NCBI RefSeq assembly: GCF_030247195.1
Contig: NC_080672.1
Coordinates: 363,622,271-363,686,270, forward strand
Reading direction: 5' to 3'
Length of the DNA stretch: 64,000 nt
Source of the DNA: Topomyia yanbarensis
Taxonomy: Eukaryota; Arthropoda; Insecta; Diptera; Culicidae
Part shown: positions 30,701-42,700 of the stretch, in pieces
Layout: every line of letters begins with the position of its first letter
Position numbering within the stretch: the stretch's first letter is position 1
Translations under genes and position numbers: made by a program
Notes under the pieces: model-generated
What the model was told of the DNA's origin: nothing
Database searches by the model: none
Seen by the model: only the letters and a program-made list of their open reading frames with translations

Positions 30701-33700
30701 ATTTTCATCTCAAAAAAATAATCGACCGGATGTCCTCATTGGTGAAAAGTTTGCCTGTGTTGGGTCTGATAATACTGACAGCATACGCGAAGCGAGAGGC
30801 TATCAGCCACTGCCATCATTCGGCTATGGGTTGAATTCTAAATCCAATCCGAAAACAAGATCGGTAACAACTCGAAATTCCCAAAATTCTGCAAGTGGCA
30901 TTGACAATTTTCAATGTTCCAACTTGCAGGGGAACGGTTGTCGACATTATTTTGTTCGTTTTTTTTTTCGACTGTCCAGAAATGCCTCGTGTTCTTACGG
31001 TACCAGTACTACACGCCTGTGTTGGGGTTTCTATCCAAATACATTCATACAATTATCCCATTCATTCATCCTCAATCACTGGCCTACTCGATCATTCACA
31101 TTCCGATAAGTACTTCGAATTGACCCCAAAACAATTTTATCTAATCATTCACTCGAACATTCATTCACTCTGTTCGATTCCACACTCATACATTCACACA
31201 TACAATACCGCTTAACACGTCATCGTTTCTTCCACTCACAGACATTCCGGACAAAAAGTTTGTATATTCGTCCCTTTTCGCCTCAAAACGCTTCGTACAT
31301 AGCAAAAGAAACGTTTGAGAGGGACCAAAGAATGTCTTTCGCATAATTTAAAAATATCAAAATGATTCCCGCTGGAATCAAACGAACCATCCCAGGTTTA
31401 ACCACAAAACCCAAAATTATGCGAAATAAAATTTTATTATTCGATTCGAAATCGAAGACGCGATGCGCTGTTTAACCCACATCCCTCTAACACCCATACC
31501 ATCCTGATCCGAATCAGGCTACACCTGCATGATGCATAACCTTGGTGCGAACATCGGGGAATGTCAAAATTGATGATGCATTCAAAAATTGTAAATAAAA
31601 ACAAAACAGTTCGCGAAATCGGCGTTCGCACTGTTTTTATTCGCGATTTTATACCGTTTCCGCGAGTCTTCGGTATTTATTGCGGTCGGGAATTAGACGC
31701 GTGTATTTATTTGTGTCCCTATCGAAGAAGGGATAAGTGAATAGGCTTTTTTGTGTCCCAAACAAGGGAAAATAACAGGATTTAGTGCACCCGTAGGTGC
31801 GAGTGTTTCCCACGAAGAGGGATTTTGGAAAAATTTCATGTTGCCGAACACGGCAGAAAGTGTATTTAGGTGCGTTCGGGGACCACGGTGTAACATTTGT
31901 GTTTATTGAAGTGGATAATTCCATCCTTCCGTGGCCAAGACGGGTCCCCGACCATACATTAAGTGAGATAATTTGATTACCTCACTGCGTGAGTGGGGCG
32001 CTAAAGAACTTTGTTTCTGTTTGCCGAACACGGCAGGTAGTGTGTTTAGATGCGTCCGGTGCCCGGGAGAACGGCACGGTATAAGATTAGTGGTTTTTTT
32101 AGTGGAGTATTCCACCCTACCGTAGTCGTCACCGGGGCCGGAGCATATATTTCGAGCGAGTGTTTGTTTACCACACTGCGCGAGTGTGGCTCAAAATAAG
32201 TGCATGAAGCTAATGAAGAAGCTTCCCGCGGCAGAGTTGGTCTTCCACAAATAAAATAGAGAAGACGGAGAAATGTTTGTTTTTTTTTTTATTCGGACTA
32301 AAGTCCGTGTTGTTATTGTCGGGAACTGACGGCTGCTTTTGGAAAACTCCCAAGTGAGTACATAGTGAGCATACCGTCAGTCCACAGACGGCACGGAAAA
32401 GTTTTTATGCTGGTTTAAGGAGATTTGCTGGCCAAACTCCGAGGTTTTTACCTGCTAAATCCTCCAGCTCGTAGGAGGATACACCCTTTTTTGAGACAAT
32501 TTTAGCCGGTAAGTATTGTGATCCAAGTTTAGCATTGTACGACTCGAGTGCATTCGACAACTTCATGTTTCGACGGTACACCATTTGTCCCGTTTCAAAA
32601 GGTTTGGAGAACTTTCGATGACGCAAGTTGTACTGACGTCGAATGCCCTCGCTTGCCTTTGCCAAATGTTTGATCACAATCTCCCGGATTTTGTCTATCT
32701 GTTGGTGTCTTGTTTCTAGGTCACCCTCACCGGAAATCCTGCTGAAGTTATCGGCAGATGCCATTTCACACCCGTGTATAATGAAATGAGGACTAAACCC
32801 AGTGGAGGAATGAACGGTAGTATTTAGGATGCGCTCCACATCGGTGATGTGGACATCCCAGTTGCGCTGCTCGGTTCGAGCATATGCCCGGATTGCGGTG
32901 TTTATCGAGCGATTTGTTCGCTCCACTGGGTTAGCCTGCGAATGATAGCGCGAATTCAGCCAATGTTTGACGTTGGTTTCTTTTATGAATTGACTGAACT
33001 CCTTCGAGGTGAAAGTGGAGGCATTGTCGCTTAGCAGAATTTCCGGGCTACCATGGCGATTGAACCACTGTTCGCGTAGTATCGTACAGAGTGATGTACT
33101 CGCGATTTTGCGAACGGGGGTTAACATGACGTACTTGCTGAAGACGTCGAGGACGACAAGCAAGTGTTGATTGCCACGTTTGCTTTTTGGAAGAGGACCA
33201 ATATAGTCCACAGAAACCATTCGCCATGGTGCATTAGTCGCACGCGACTGACCCATTTCGGGCTGGACTGGGACGAAAGGAGCTTTGATTTCCTTGCACG
33301 TCCCACTTCAGATCCCATACGAGGCCAGTAATATCGTAACTGCACTTCGTGGATCGTTTTATCGTATCCCACGTGAAGCAAATTTTCGTGGGTACGTTGA
33401 ATCAAATCTTGACGGAACTCGGGTGCTGGGACGAGTTTCCAACTGAACCGCGAGTCGCACGGAACAACTTTCGAGTTTACATACTTGAAAAGTTGATCAT
33501 TTTCTACTTTGAAGTCGGCATAGTCGTCAGGATTTTGGATAACTTTGGACTTCATGGAACAGTACCAGTCTGAGGTGGACAAAGCGGAAACGGCTGCTAT
33601 GGCCCGGGATAACGCATCTGGAACGACATTGTCCTTGCCTTTCCGGTGCTCAATAGACATGTCGTAGAGTTGCAATTCTAAACTCCAACGACTCAAACGT

Positions 33701-36700
33701 GAACTGGTTTTCCATTTAGTCTTCAGTATCCATGTAATCGCTGACGAATCAGTGACCAGTCGAAAATGATAACCTTCCAAGTAACCTCGAAAGTGTTCAA
33801 CCGCCATTATCACCGCCAGACCTTCCTTTTCAGTTGCATGATAGTTCCTTTGGGGAGTGGTCAGTTTGTGCGAAAAGTAAGCAACTACTTTCTCACCCTC
33901 GGGATACTCCTGCACCAGAACAGCAGCGACTGCTACGTCACTAGCGTCTGTCTGAAGAATGAATTCTTTGGAGAAGTCTGGTGGGACTAAAACTGGAGGA
34001 GTGACTAGAAGTTCCTTAATTTTAAGGAACGCGAGTTCTGCCTCGGAGTTCCAAACTAAGCTCTTGGTTTTCGTTTTGAGCAGATCGGTCAAGGGAGCAG
34101 TGACCTCACTGAACCGATCAATGAAACGGCGGTAATAACCGCACATCCCGAGGAAACGACGAAGTTTCGTCACGGTAACCGGTCTCTCGTAGTCGAGAAT
34201 CGGCTGAATTTTGTCAGGATTGACCTTGAGTCCGTCCCGATTCAACAAATAACCAAGAAACTTTAGTTCGGGGACTCCAAAACGGGATTTTTCCAAATTG
34301 ATGGTTAGATTGGCTCTTGCTAGACAATCGGCCACTGCTTTGAGCAACTGTATGTGATGCTCGAACGTTTCGCTTACCACGATGATGTCATCTAGGTAGA
34401 CGAAAACGTAAGGTTCCCATTTACCTCGTCCTAGAACCTGGTCCATCAGTCGCGCCAGAGTAGCGGGGCTGTTGACGAGACCAAATGGTAGACGGGTAAA
34501 TTGGAACATACCCCTGCCGGGAACACTGAAAGCGGTATATTTGCGACTATCCTTAGCCAGGGGTACCTGGAGAAAGGCCTCCTTCAAGTCTATGGTAGAC
34601 AGGTACTTCGCCTTGGGTAAGCCGCCCAATATTCGCCCAGGGTGGGGCAGAGGGTATGCATCTCGTACAGTACGCTCATTGAGAGGCCTAGCGTCTAGAC
34701 AAAGGCGAATTGAGTCGTCTGGTTTCGTGACCGCCACAATATTAAGCGACCAATCCGAATCAGACTCCTCGATAATTCCCATAGACCGCCATCGGTCAAC
34801 TTCTTCCCAGACCTTAGACAGTTTCTTTGGGCTCATGTGATAAGGATATCGGCAAACGGGTGCCGCACCTTGGAATTCATCTTTGATGACAATCCTGTGC
34901 TCTGTGAATGAGGTTGGGCTTAGCTTTCCGGGCTCTACTGCCTGGAAACACTTCTTTACTTCTTCTACGCGCGCTAACTGTTCCGAAGTGAGTATCGACT
35001 CACGCGGTACTTCATCTTCTTCGTCGTCTTCCGATTCCTGACCTGAGTTCAACAGAGCACAGTTTTGTATCTCAGGAGAAATCCCAAAGGCGCGCCAAAA
35101 GTCCATACCTAGAATGGAGTTGACGGTCAGATGCTCTACTACAAGAGTGCATAGGACCTTTGTCAAATTTTGAAAAGTATACGGGAGATACGCTTGTCCA
35201 ATGATTGGTAAGGATTGACCATTTGCAGAACGTAGTTCGAATGGTCGTTCCAAACTTTTCAAGGGACTTTTCGAAAACTTTCGGTATAGCTTTTTAGTCA
35301 TAATCGTGGCGTTACTACCACTGTCGAGCAAGGCTTTGAAGGATTTGCCGTACACAGCGACTATTGCAAATGGACGGTTATCGAACGGGTCGTCAAGGAC
35401 GATGGTTTCGACAGACAACGAATTATCATAGTCCTCATCACGAGCCGGTCGAAAACTGTCGTAAATCTGGGGATGGATTGTTAGTTGTTCTTTGGAGCGC
35501 TGCTTTACTGCCAACTGCGACTTCAGTTGGTTCTGATCCCGTTTTTTAGGCAGTAAGGGCAACGAGAAACATCAAAACCTTTAAACGCACACACGATGCA
35601 GAAGACCCGCTTTGGTTTCCGACATTCCTCATGTTCGTGTCCTTTGTCTCCACAATTGTAGCAGACGCCGAGCACGGGAGGACGATGCTTTTCCACCAAA
35701 TATTCCAGACACATTATAGGTTTCTGCGGTGGTTCGATTGGTTTTTGATTGTTTCCTTCGAGATTCTTGCCGTCCTGATTCCCTTGCTGTTTCTTTTTCT
35801 GGTTGTCAGGAGGCTTGCTTGAATCAAGACCTGCCGGTTTGGCATTCTTGTTCCAAAACGTTTTGGATTTTGCGTTGCCGTTATTCTGTCCACCTCCCTT
35901 TTGGTTTTGATTATTTTGTTTTTGTTTGTTTTGTGGTGGATTATCAGAATAAGCAGCAACTTCCCGAGAAGAACCGAAAACTTTCTGATAAATCGGCGTC
36001 TTGGAGGCGTCGATCGATTTACCAAGACTCATCAATTCTGAAAGCGTGTTCACTGGCCTGAGAATCAGCATTTGTTTATAATCGGCTTTCAGGTTCCGCT
36101 TGAGCACGTCGAGTTTTTCGCTCGGTGCCATTGGAACCGTCATAGCACGAAATATTTTTTCCATTTCCAGGAAGTATTCCTGGAAAGATTCGTTACGCAT
36201 CTGCCGGCGCTGGAGAGCCTTCATTTTGAGCGTAGCATCAAGTTCAGGATGTACGAAATTTACCTTGAGCTCGCAAACAAGATGGTTCCAGTTAAACAAC
36301 CGGTTTTGCGCACGCATAGCCTGATACCAGGTCAAAGCATTGCCAGTGAACAGATGCATCGCAGAATTGAAAAGTTCTTCTTCGCACATTTGTTCACACG
36401 CAGCGTAATTTGCTACGGTGTCCAAAAACTCATTAAGTCCAGTTCCTTCATCAGTTCCAGCATACTTCCGAATCTTCCAATCAGCGACGCGTTGCGGGTT
36501 TCGCGAGTAATTCCTGGGGGCCACCATCGATCCGTTTCCCGCATGGGTGGATATCGAAAAGTTCGGATATGATGGTCCCGCCAGCTGTTCGGTCAATTCA
36601 GGAACGTAAGGCTGGTTCTGAGTTTGGTACGGGGCTGTGAATCCAGTATTCTGTTTCGGTTTCTCGATAGGAAGTGATGGACATAGATTTTGTTGACCCG

Positions 36701-39700
36701 AGAATCCTCGCTTCAACACAAATTGATCGGGACTGGGCGCCAGTGTTGGGCGAGGAATCTCTGGTGCATCAAATGAATCGGGTACGTCCATCAAACGCAA
36801 ATCTTCCAGATCGGTCTGCAGATCCATCTCGGGAGCACTTTCCTTCTGATGTACTAGTGCCCGAAGTTCACTGACGGATTCACGAAGTGAGACAACTTCT
36901 TGAACCGTCTTTCTCAAAACTGACGAAATTGTTGTCAGTGAAGCAATCCCACCCATTAGCGTTTCGGTAGCTTTTGAAAAAGCATCAGACCCCTGAGACG
37001 CTAGGGCTCTATTATCGTCGGATTGCTGTCGCAATTGTCGAATCTCGTCCCTCATCTCGCACAAGACACGCAACAGGTCGTCTCCTACGAGCTGTTTAGA
37101 AAGAGATCCTTCGTTATCGGAAGGATTGGATCCCTGTGGAATTGCAGGTACGTATGTACTCAGCAAATCTCCCAAAATTTCTCCATCCTCCCCTTCTTGG
37201 TTGTCGGGAGGAAGTGCTGCGTGTTCGTCACTGAAATGACTGGCATAAACTGCTAGAACTTCCTCCAGCAACCCCGAAATTTCCTGGTTAACCTCCCCTG
37301 CCGCATAATTTCGGATAACCTGGAGCCTAGACCCCAAATGAAGCAACCGTGTTCGGTAAATCTCCTTGTTTGGGCACCGGTACTGGAGATCCTCCTTGAT
37401 TGTTAGTAATTTACCAAGGCAGATCTCCTTTTCTTCACCCACATCACCCCGGAAATTACGAACTAATTCCCTCCGAGACGACCGCTCATGCGACAAAATT
37501 CCCCGAAGACGCCGCTGCCGCTGGACACCCGAAAGATCCGAATCAGGAGAGATAAAAATGCTTCGAGATAGCAACTCAAAATCCAGCTCATCGAAATGTA
37601 AATGATCGACGCGCATGAACACACACGCTTGGTTGAATTTCTCCAACGCCATCATAACTTGCGCTATATTGGAAGAAATCACCAAGACACAAAGCATGTA
37701 AGTACTGACACGGTATTATTTCTGATTTTTCGCCCACTAACGATTCCCTTAAAATTTCAGGAAATCAAGCTGCTCCAAAAATGTCTCAAACCGGATTGAG
37801 AATACAAGGCGATTGGCCACCGCAACCGAATAAATGACAACAACCTTCAAACTACTCGTCCGGCAGACCAAACACAAACAACGCAATCCACAAATTCGGA
37901 CAAAAATAAAAAGGAAAAAACAAAAAATCGAAAAAATACGCCAACAAATGTAAATAAATAAATAATACGACCGCGGAACAATATTGCGGAAGAAACCTCA
38001 CCGACTGTTCTACGAAAATCCTAGATTTAGTAGAAGCACCCCACACTCCGGAAGAAAAAAATATTTTCCAAAATAGGAAAATATTTTTTTCAGTGTGTTT
38101 TGCGCTGTGCGCCAAATGTAAGTAGGGGTTTGCCCACTACTCGGGTTCTGGTTTGCCCGGCGAACCCTTCTTTTCAGGGCGGCCTAGGTGCCTCTACAGA
38201 ATTTCGGATTTTCGTAACAACAAAAAAAGTAAACAAACAAATGAATTAAATTTACCGTGTTTATTTCTCTTCTACTCTCCACTGCTGCTGATGCGGAATC
38301 CCAATGCTGCTGGTGAAGGGAAGGCGGGCGGTTTCCTTCCGGCAGGCCGGGACAACAACGGCCGCGTACTTGTCCGGGTTCCGTTGGCTGCTCCGGCAGC
38401 GGTCCTTTACGGTTAGCTAGGGAGGTGAGCTTGGCTCCTTTGTTGGAACCTCCCTAGCGACGTTGGCGAACTATCGCCGGATCAACTTGCTCGCCGCAAG
38501 CTATCCCGGAAGTCACCGCAGTGCACTTCCCAGGGGGAACCTTTGTCCACCCTGCTTCGTTCTCCTTGGCTATTAGCTATAGAGGAGAGCTAGGCTCGTT
38601 CGACTTATCCTCTATAGCGAGAACGGTCGGTGTTCGGTTCCTTGGGTTTTAGCCGGGGACGCGAGAATGCTCCTTTACGGTTAGCTGTCCCACTTCGGCG
38701 AACCAACACCACTCACTTCACTAGTGCCCGAACCACGGGCCGGCACTATTCGACGGTTTTATATCGCCGTCACACGCGCGCACTGAATCCTTCCTTCTAG
38801 TGGCGGGGAACTGTCCCGAAAAAGACAAAAATTATCTGGACGTCTGTTTGATGCCGTGGTCCGTCACTTTCTCACTCGATGGCCGCCTTCCGCACTCCAC
38901 TATCACCAACACCAAAAAAACGCACATCCCGCATAGCTGTCATCGCTATGGTACAGCATAGTCCGCACACTTTTCGCAGCGAGAGGAGAGCGGTTACCTG
39001 ACTAAACCCTATGTTATTAATATACAAATATTTAACAAAAATTACTACACCTATCTGATCTAACAAAATCGTTCACAAACAAAAATATAAACAAAATTTA
39101 ACGTAAAAAGCGAACGATCATATGGAACAGTGGTGAGCATAATTTTACGTAAACAATACACTCTACGGAGTGTATACGTAAAAAAAGGTATATTTCCACC
39201 CAGTGCTAAATTGTTACCCTGACGGGTTACATTTGTAGTCATCGAAAACCCGCTGTAACCGACAAAAACTACTCTTAGCCGTAAACGTCATCGGTATATG
39301 CGACTGAACGCACAGCGGCAGTCGACTGAGGTTCATATTACCAAGGAATATGACGATGCTAGACGAAGTGCGAATGGCTATTCAAGAACTGGAAGACAAC
39401 GACGACGAAATCCTGGTCGAGCATCTAAAAGTTAAGAGTGACCGGTTGTAGGAAGCAATCTACTGAGTGATTGGGATGATCTGGGTAAGTGAAGAAATGC
39501 TTTTGGATCGATTGGATGGCCTCATGTACCCTATCAACGAGAAGGGAAATACACTCGATTGTAATAACTACCGAGACGATCTCAATACCGCCTATAAGAT
39601 ACTTCTGTTTGGCAGACTGCGCTCGTTGGCTAAATTTTTCGTCGGCTAATTCCAAAGCGGGAAAATAATCAACGACGGATCAGATGTTTATCCTACGACA

Positions 39701-42700
39701 AATTCAGGATAAGTTCCGAGAAAAATTGCGGACCATTTGTTTGTGGATTCCAAGGCGGCGTACGATCCAGTGAAACGGCACGAACAGTGACATATGGTCG
39801 GGGTTAAGTCAGACCGGACCAAGTCGCAAAACATAAAAAAATGAGATAATGATAGCACTGGATAAAGAATTTCGTCAACTGCATTCGACTTTTGCCAGAT
39901 TTGAAATATGTAACAATAAACAAGAATTATGACAAACATTAATTTCCAATTATAATGTAAAATATGCTGCGATTCAAACTTTCGACTCGTTTTCCTCGAA
40001 ATCAATATTTTGTCACTTAGTCCGGTCTGACTTAACACCGACCATATAATGCTTGAACAAGGCTGACAAACGATGAATTCATACACCCAAAACTAGGCCG
40101 TAATACCTTTAGGATAATAAGAACAAAATGCTCTAATAGGAAGACGGTTAATACGTAAACGGCCCAACAAAAACTTCCATGAGCGGCAATATCAACATAT
40201 TCAAATCCTCTCTGAGTCGCACTCATGTTTCATCAATTATCATACAATAGATATTAACGCGTCGGATTATCTAGAAGTGTGTAGCATTTTACTTGTCATC
40301 ACAGAGAACAGACATATAAGCTGGAACAAACTTTCCCGAAAAAGCAGTGTAAACATTTAAATGAAGATACGTTGAAAATCACCATCGCATACAGGTTCGC
40401 ATGCATGATTCACCATTGTATCCAAGTTTGCACACAAGTCCCGTATAGCGATTACAGGCCGATCGAAGCGCCGCCAAATGGAAAATTGCTACTTGCTGTT
40501 GTCATTTCAAAACGGCAGTTTTATTTCTTACACAAGTTGAAAACTTTACTTGTATGTCAATTCTCAGTGTTGTCATTGCATTGCACAGCAAACAAAGCGA
40601 ACACAATGTGGCTAAAGACGGGCTTCGATTGGTTCTACACGACACATTTTGCATCTGAACGGCGTTATTAAATTAAAATTCGGTCGGCATTAAATTAAAA
40701 TTTCTTTTCTATCCTGGACATCAACCCTATCCTAACCGATGGTCCGGATTCAGACACTTGTCTGGATCTAAGCACCAAGTCTGAGCCTGGGAAGTGGATG
40801 AGCTAGGTCTGGATCCGGGCACTGGTCAAGATCCGGACACTGGTCCGGATCCGGCACTGGTCGCGATTGGTCCTGGTCTGTCCCGGACTCGAGGTCTGGG
40901 TTTGGGCCTAGATCAGAACCGATACAAAGCATCGTATCGATTTTAGAATTTTTATTTCACTAAACAACCTACCCAGGAAAAAGTCCGTGATTCCGGCTGG
41001 TTTCTGCCATAATTGGGGAAGATTCCAGCCTGAATTCCGCCAAAATTCCGATTGGTGTGACTCGATACTAATACTATCATAGAAATCGACCGAATCATCC
41101 TACATACGAAGAGAGCCGAGATTGACACATATTGCCAAATGTTCGGTTGTGTGATGCACATACTTGTACAGCTACCGAAATTCGTCATTCCACTGCTAAT
41201 AATTGCGGTAATATGGGTTTAATACAGCAATGTGCAATTGCGTAATCTGTTACCAAAAAGATAATAGAATCTTAGTAATAGAAACATACCCGTCGGATTT
41301 TGGATGTAGTTTCGTGAAGAGGATGTCTCTTAATCTAGTACAGATTTCGATCAAAGGTAGTAATATGACAGCTCATCGCGGACAATTGATAATAGACAAG
41401 AATAAAAGTTTGATTAGAAATGTGATGATTAAGAAAAATGTGTCCAAAAGAAGAAGAGATGATTCTGATGATGAACCTGATTTTGCTGGATTTTCAGAGG
41501 ACGCCTTTTCCGGCCATTCGAGAACTCGAATGGAATCTAATATTTCTAATTCTATTACAGGATTGAGAAGATCAGAACGGTTATGCATGCGAGAAAATGA
41601 TTAATGAGAAGAGAATTAAGGACACAATGTGGTATAGCTTGCTCTAGAGCAACAGCAGCAGAGAAACACTGTGGTCAGCCCGATCGTGAAGGACTTGCAA
41701 TCATTTTTGCAGTGACTAAATTTCACAAAATGTTGTTTGGTCGTCGCTTTCATTTTCGAACCGGTTACAACGTTGGGCTAAGCCCCGACAGCAAAATTCG
41801 GCAATGCTGACATACTTTCCCGTCTGATCAACCAGCACGTCATACCTGATTGCGGTGATTACATGATTCTTCTAACAAACCGTTCTCCCTCTGAGTTTTA
41901 GGATCGTAGAACAGTCAAGCGGTTTTATGCATGACGTGAGTCATCACTGTACAAGGTTGCATACTAATTGGTGATCAACTTGTTATTCCATCGCTCCATC
42001 GGCAGCGCGATCTTCAGCAGCTTAGTCGTGACCACCGTGGAATCCAGGTTTGTTCAGAAAATATCGAAAAAATACCAAAACATGGTTGTCCCATCCGTAA
42101 GAGGCTTAATGAAAATGTAAAACTTGAACAGCGTTTTTCTCGGCTTGCTGTTTTTCAATATGGGACTCTTATGCTTTTATGGGCAGTGTACGGAGAACAG
42201 TATCGCGCATTTTACCCACAATCGAACGGTCAATCGGAGCGATTTGTGGATACGTTCAAATGAGAAATGGGCTCAATGGTGGTCAGTCACTGCCACTCAG
42301 TTGACGCATCTAACAGCATCCGGTTACGGTATCAGAATGTGCTATACTATACTGCAAGTAACATGGGTTTTCATTTCTCTGTGCATTTGCGTCTATTACT
42401 TCTCGTTAAAGCATAGTAGTTCCATTTGGATTTTTGTCGAAAATGAGTTATCTGTTGGGTTGTATTTTGTATCACAACTAAGGACCGATTTCTTCTCTCT
42501 CGCTGAATGCTTAGGCCAGGTTTAAACGTACTGGTACCCGGTTTAAAAGTTAAGCGATGGTGAAGAAATCGGCCCTAAATTACGATGCACACATAAGATT
42601 ACCAGGATTGTTTAGAAAATATCGCAAAAAAAAAACTAAAACATGGTTGTCCCATCTATTAGGCTTTTGTGGATCTTGAACAGCGTTTTTCTCGGCTTGC

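Larger units (their letters stand above)
29435..39231 (-). mobile_element. Full-length, young Ty3/gypsy LTR retrotransposon (9.8 kb) in intron 8
   Basis: Two LTRs (29435-30548 and 38117-39231) differ by one substitution and one A-run indel. Both begin TGTAA and end TTACA. The flanks share TTTG (29431-29434 and 39232-39235), a 4-bp target duplication. The coding strand is minus, the same as the host gene: gag 37697-35523, then protease-RT-RNase H, then integrase to 32405, then about 1.86 kb of non-coding sequence before the 3' LTR. No env-like ORF was found. The integrase region has a small deletion and frameshift. The long LTRs and the C-terminal pol without a chromodomain are seen; the lineage within gypsy was not determined. 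Confidence 0.96.

Noticed and set aside
31649..32115. Overlapping minus-strand frames 3' of integrase, considered as env
   Set aside because: They have no signal peptide, membrane segment or cleavage motif and arise from a 178-bp tandem duplication.
41230..41604. 124-codon frame with a Lys/Arg/Asp-rich C-terminus, considered as a host gene
   Set aside because: It sits beside a gypsy pol relic and its end resembles retrotransposon C-termini, but it is not collinear, so neither a gene nor a firm pol assignment can be supported.
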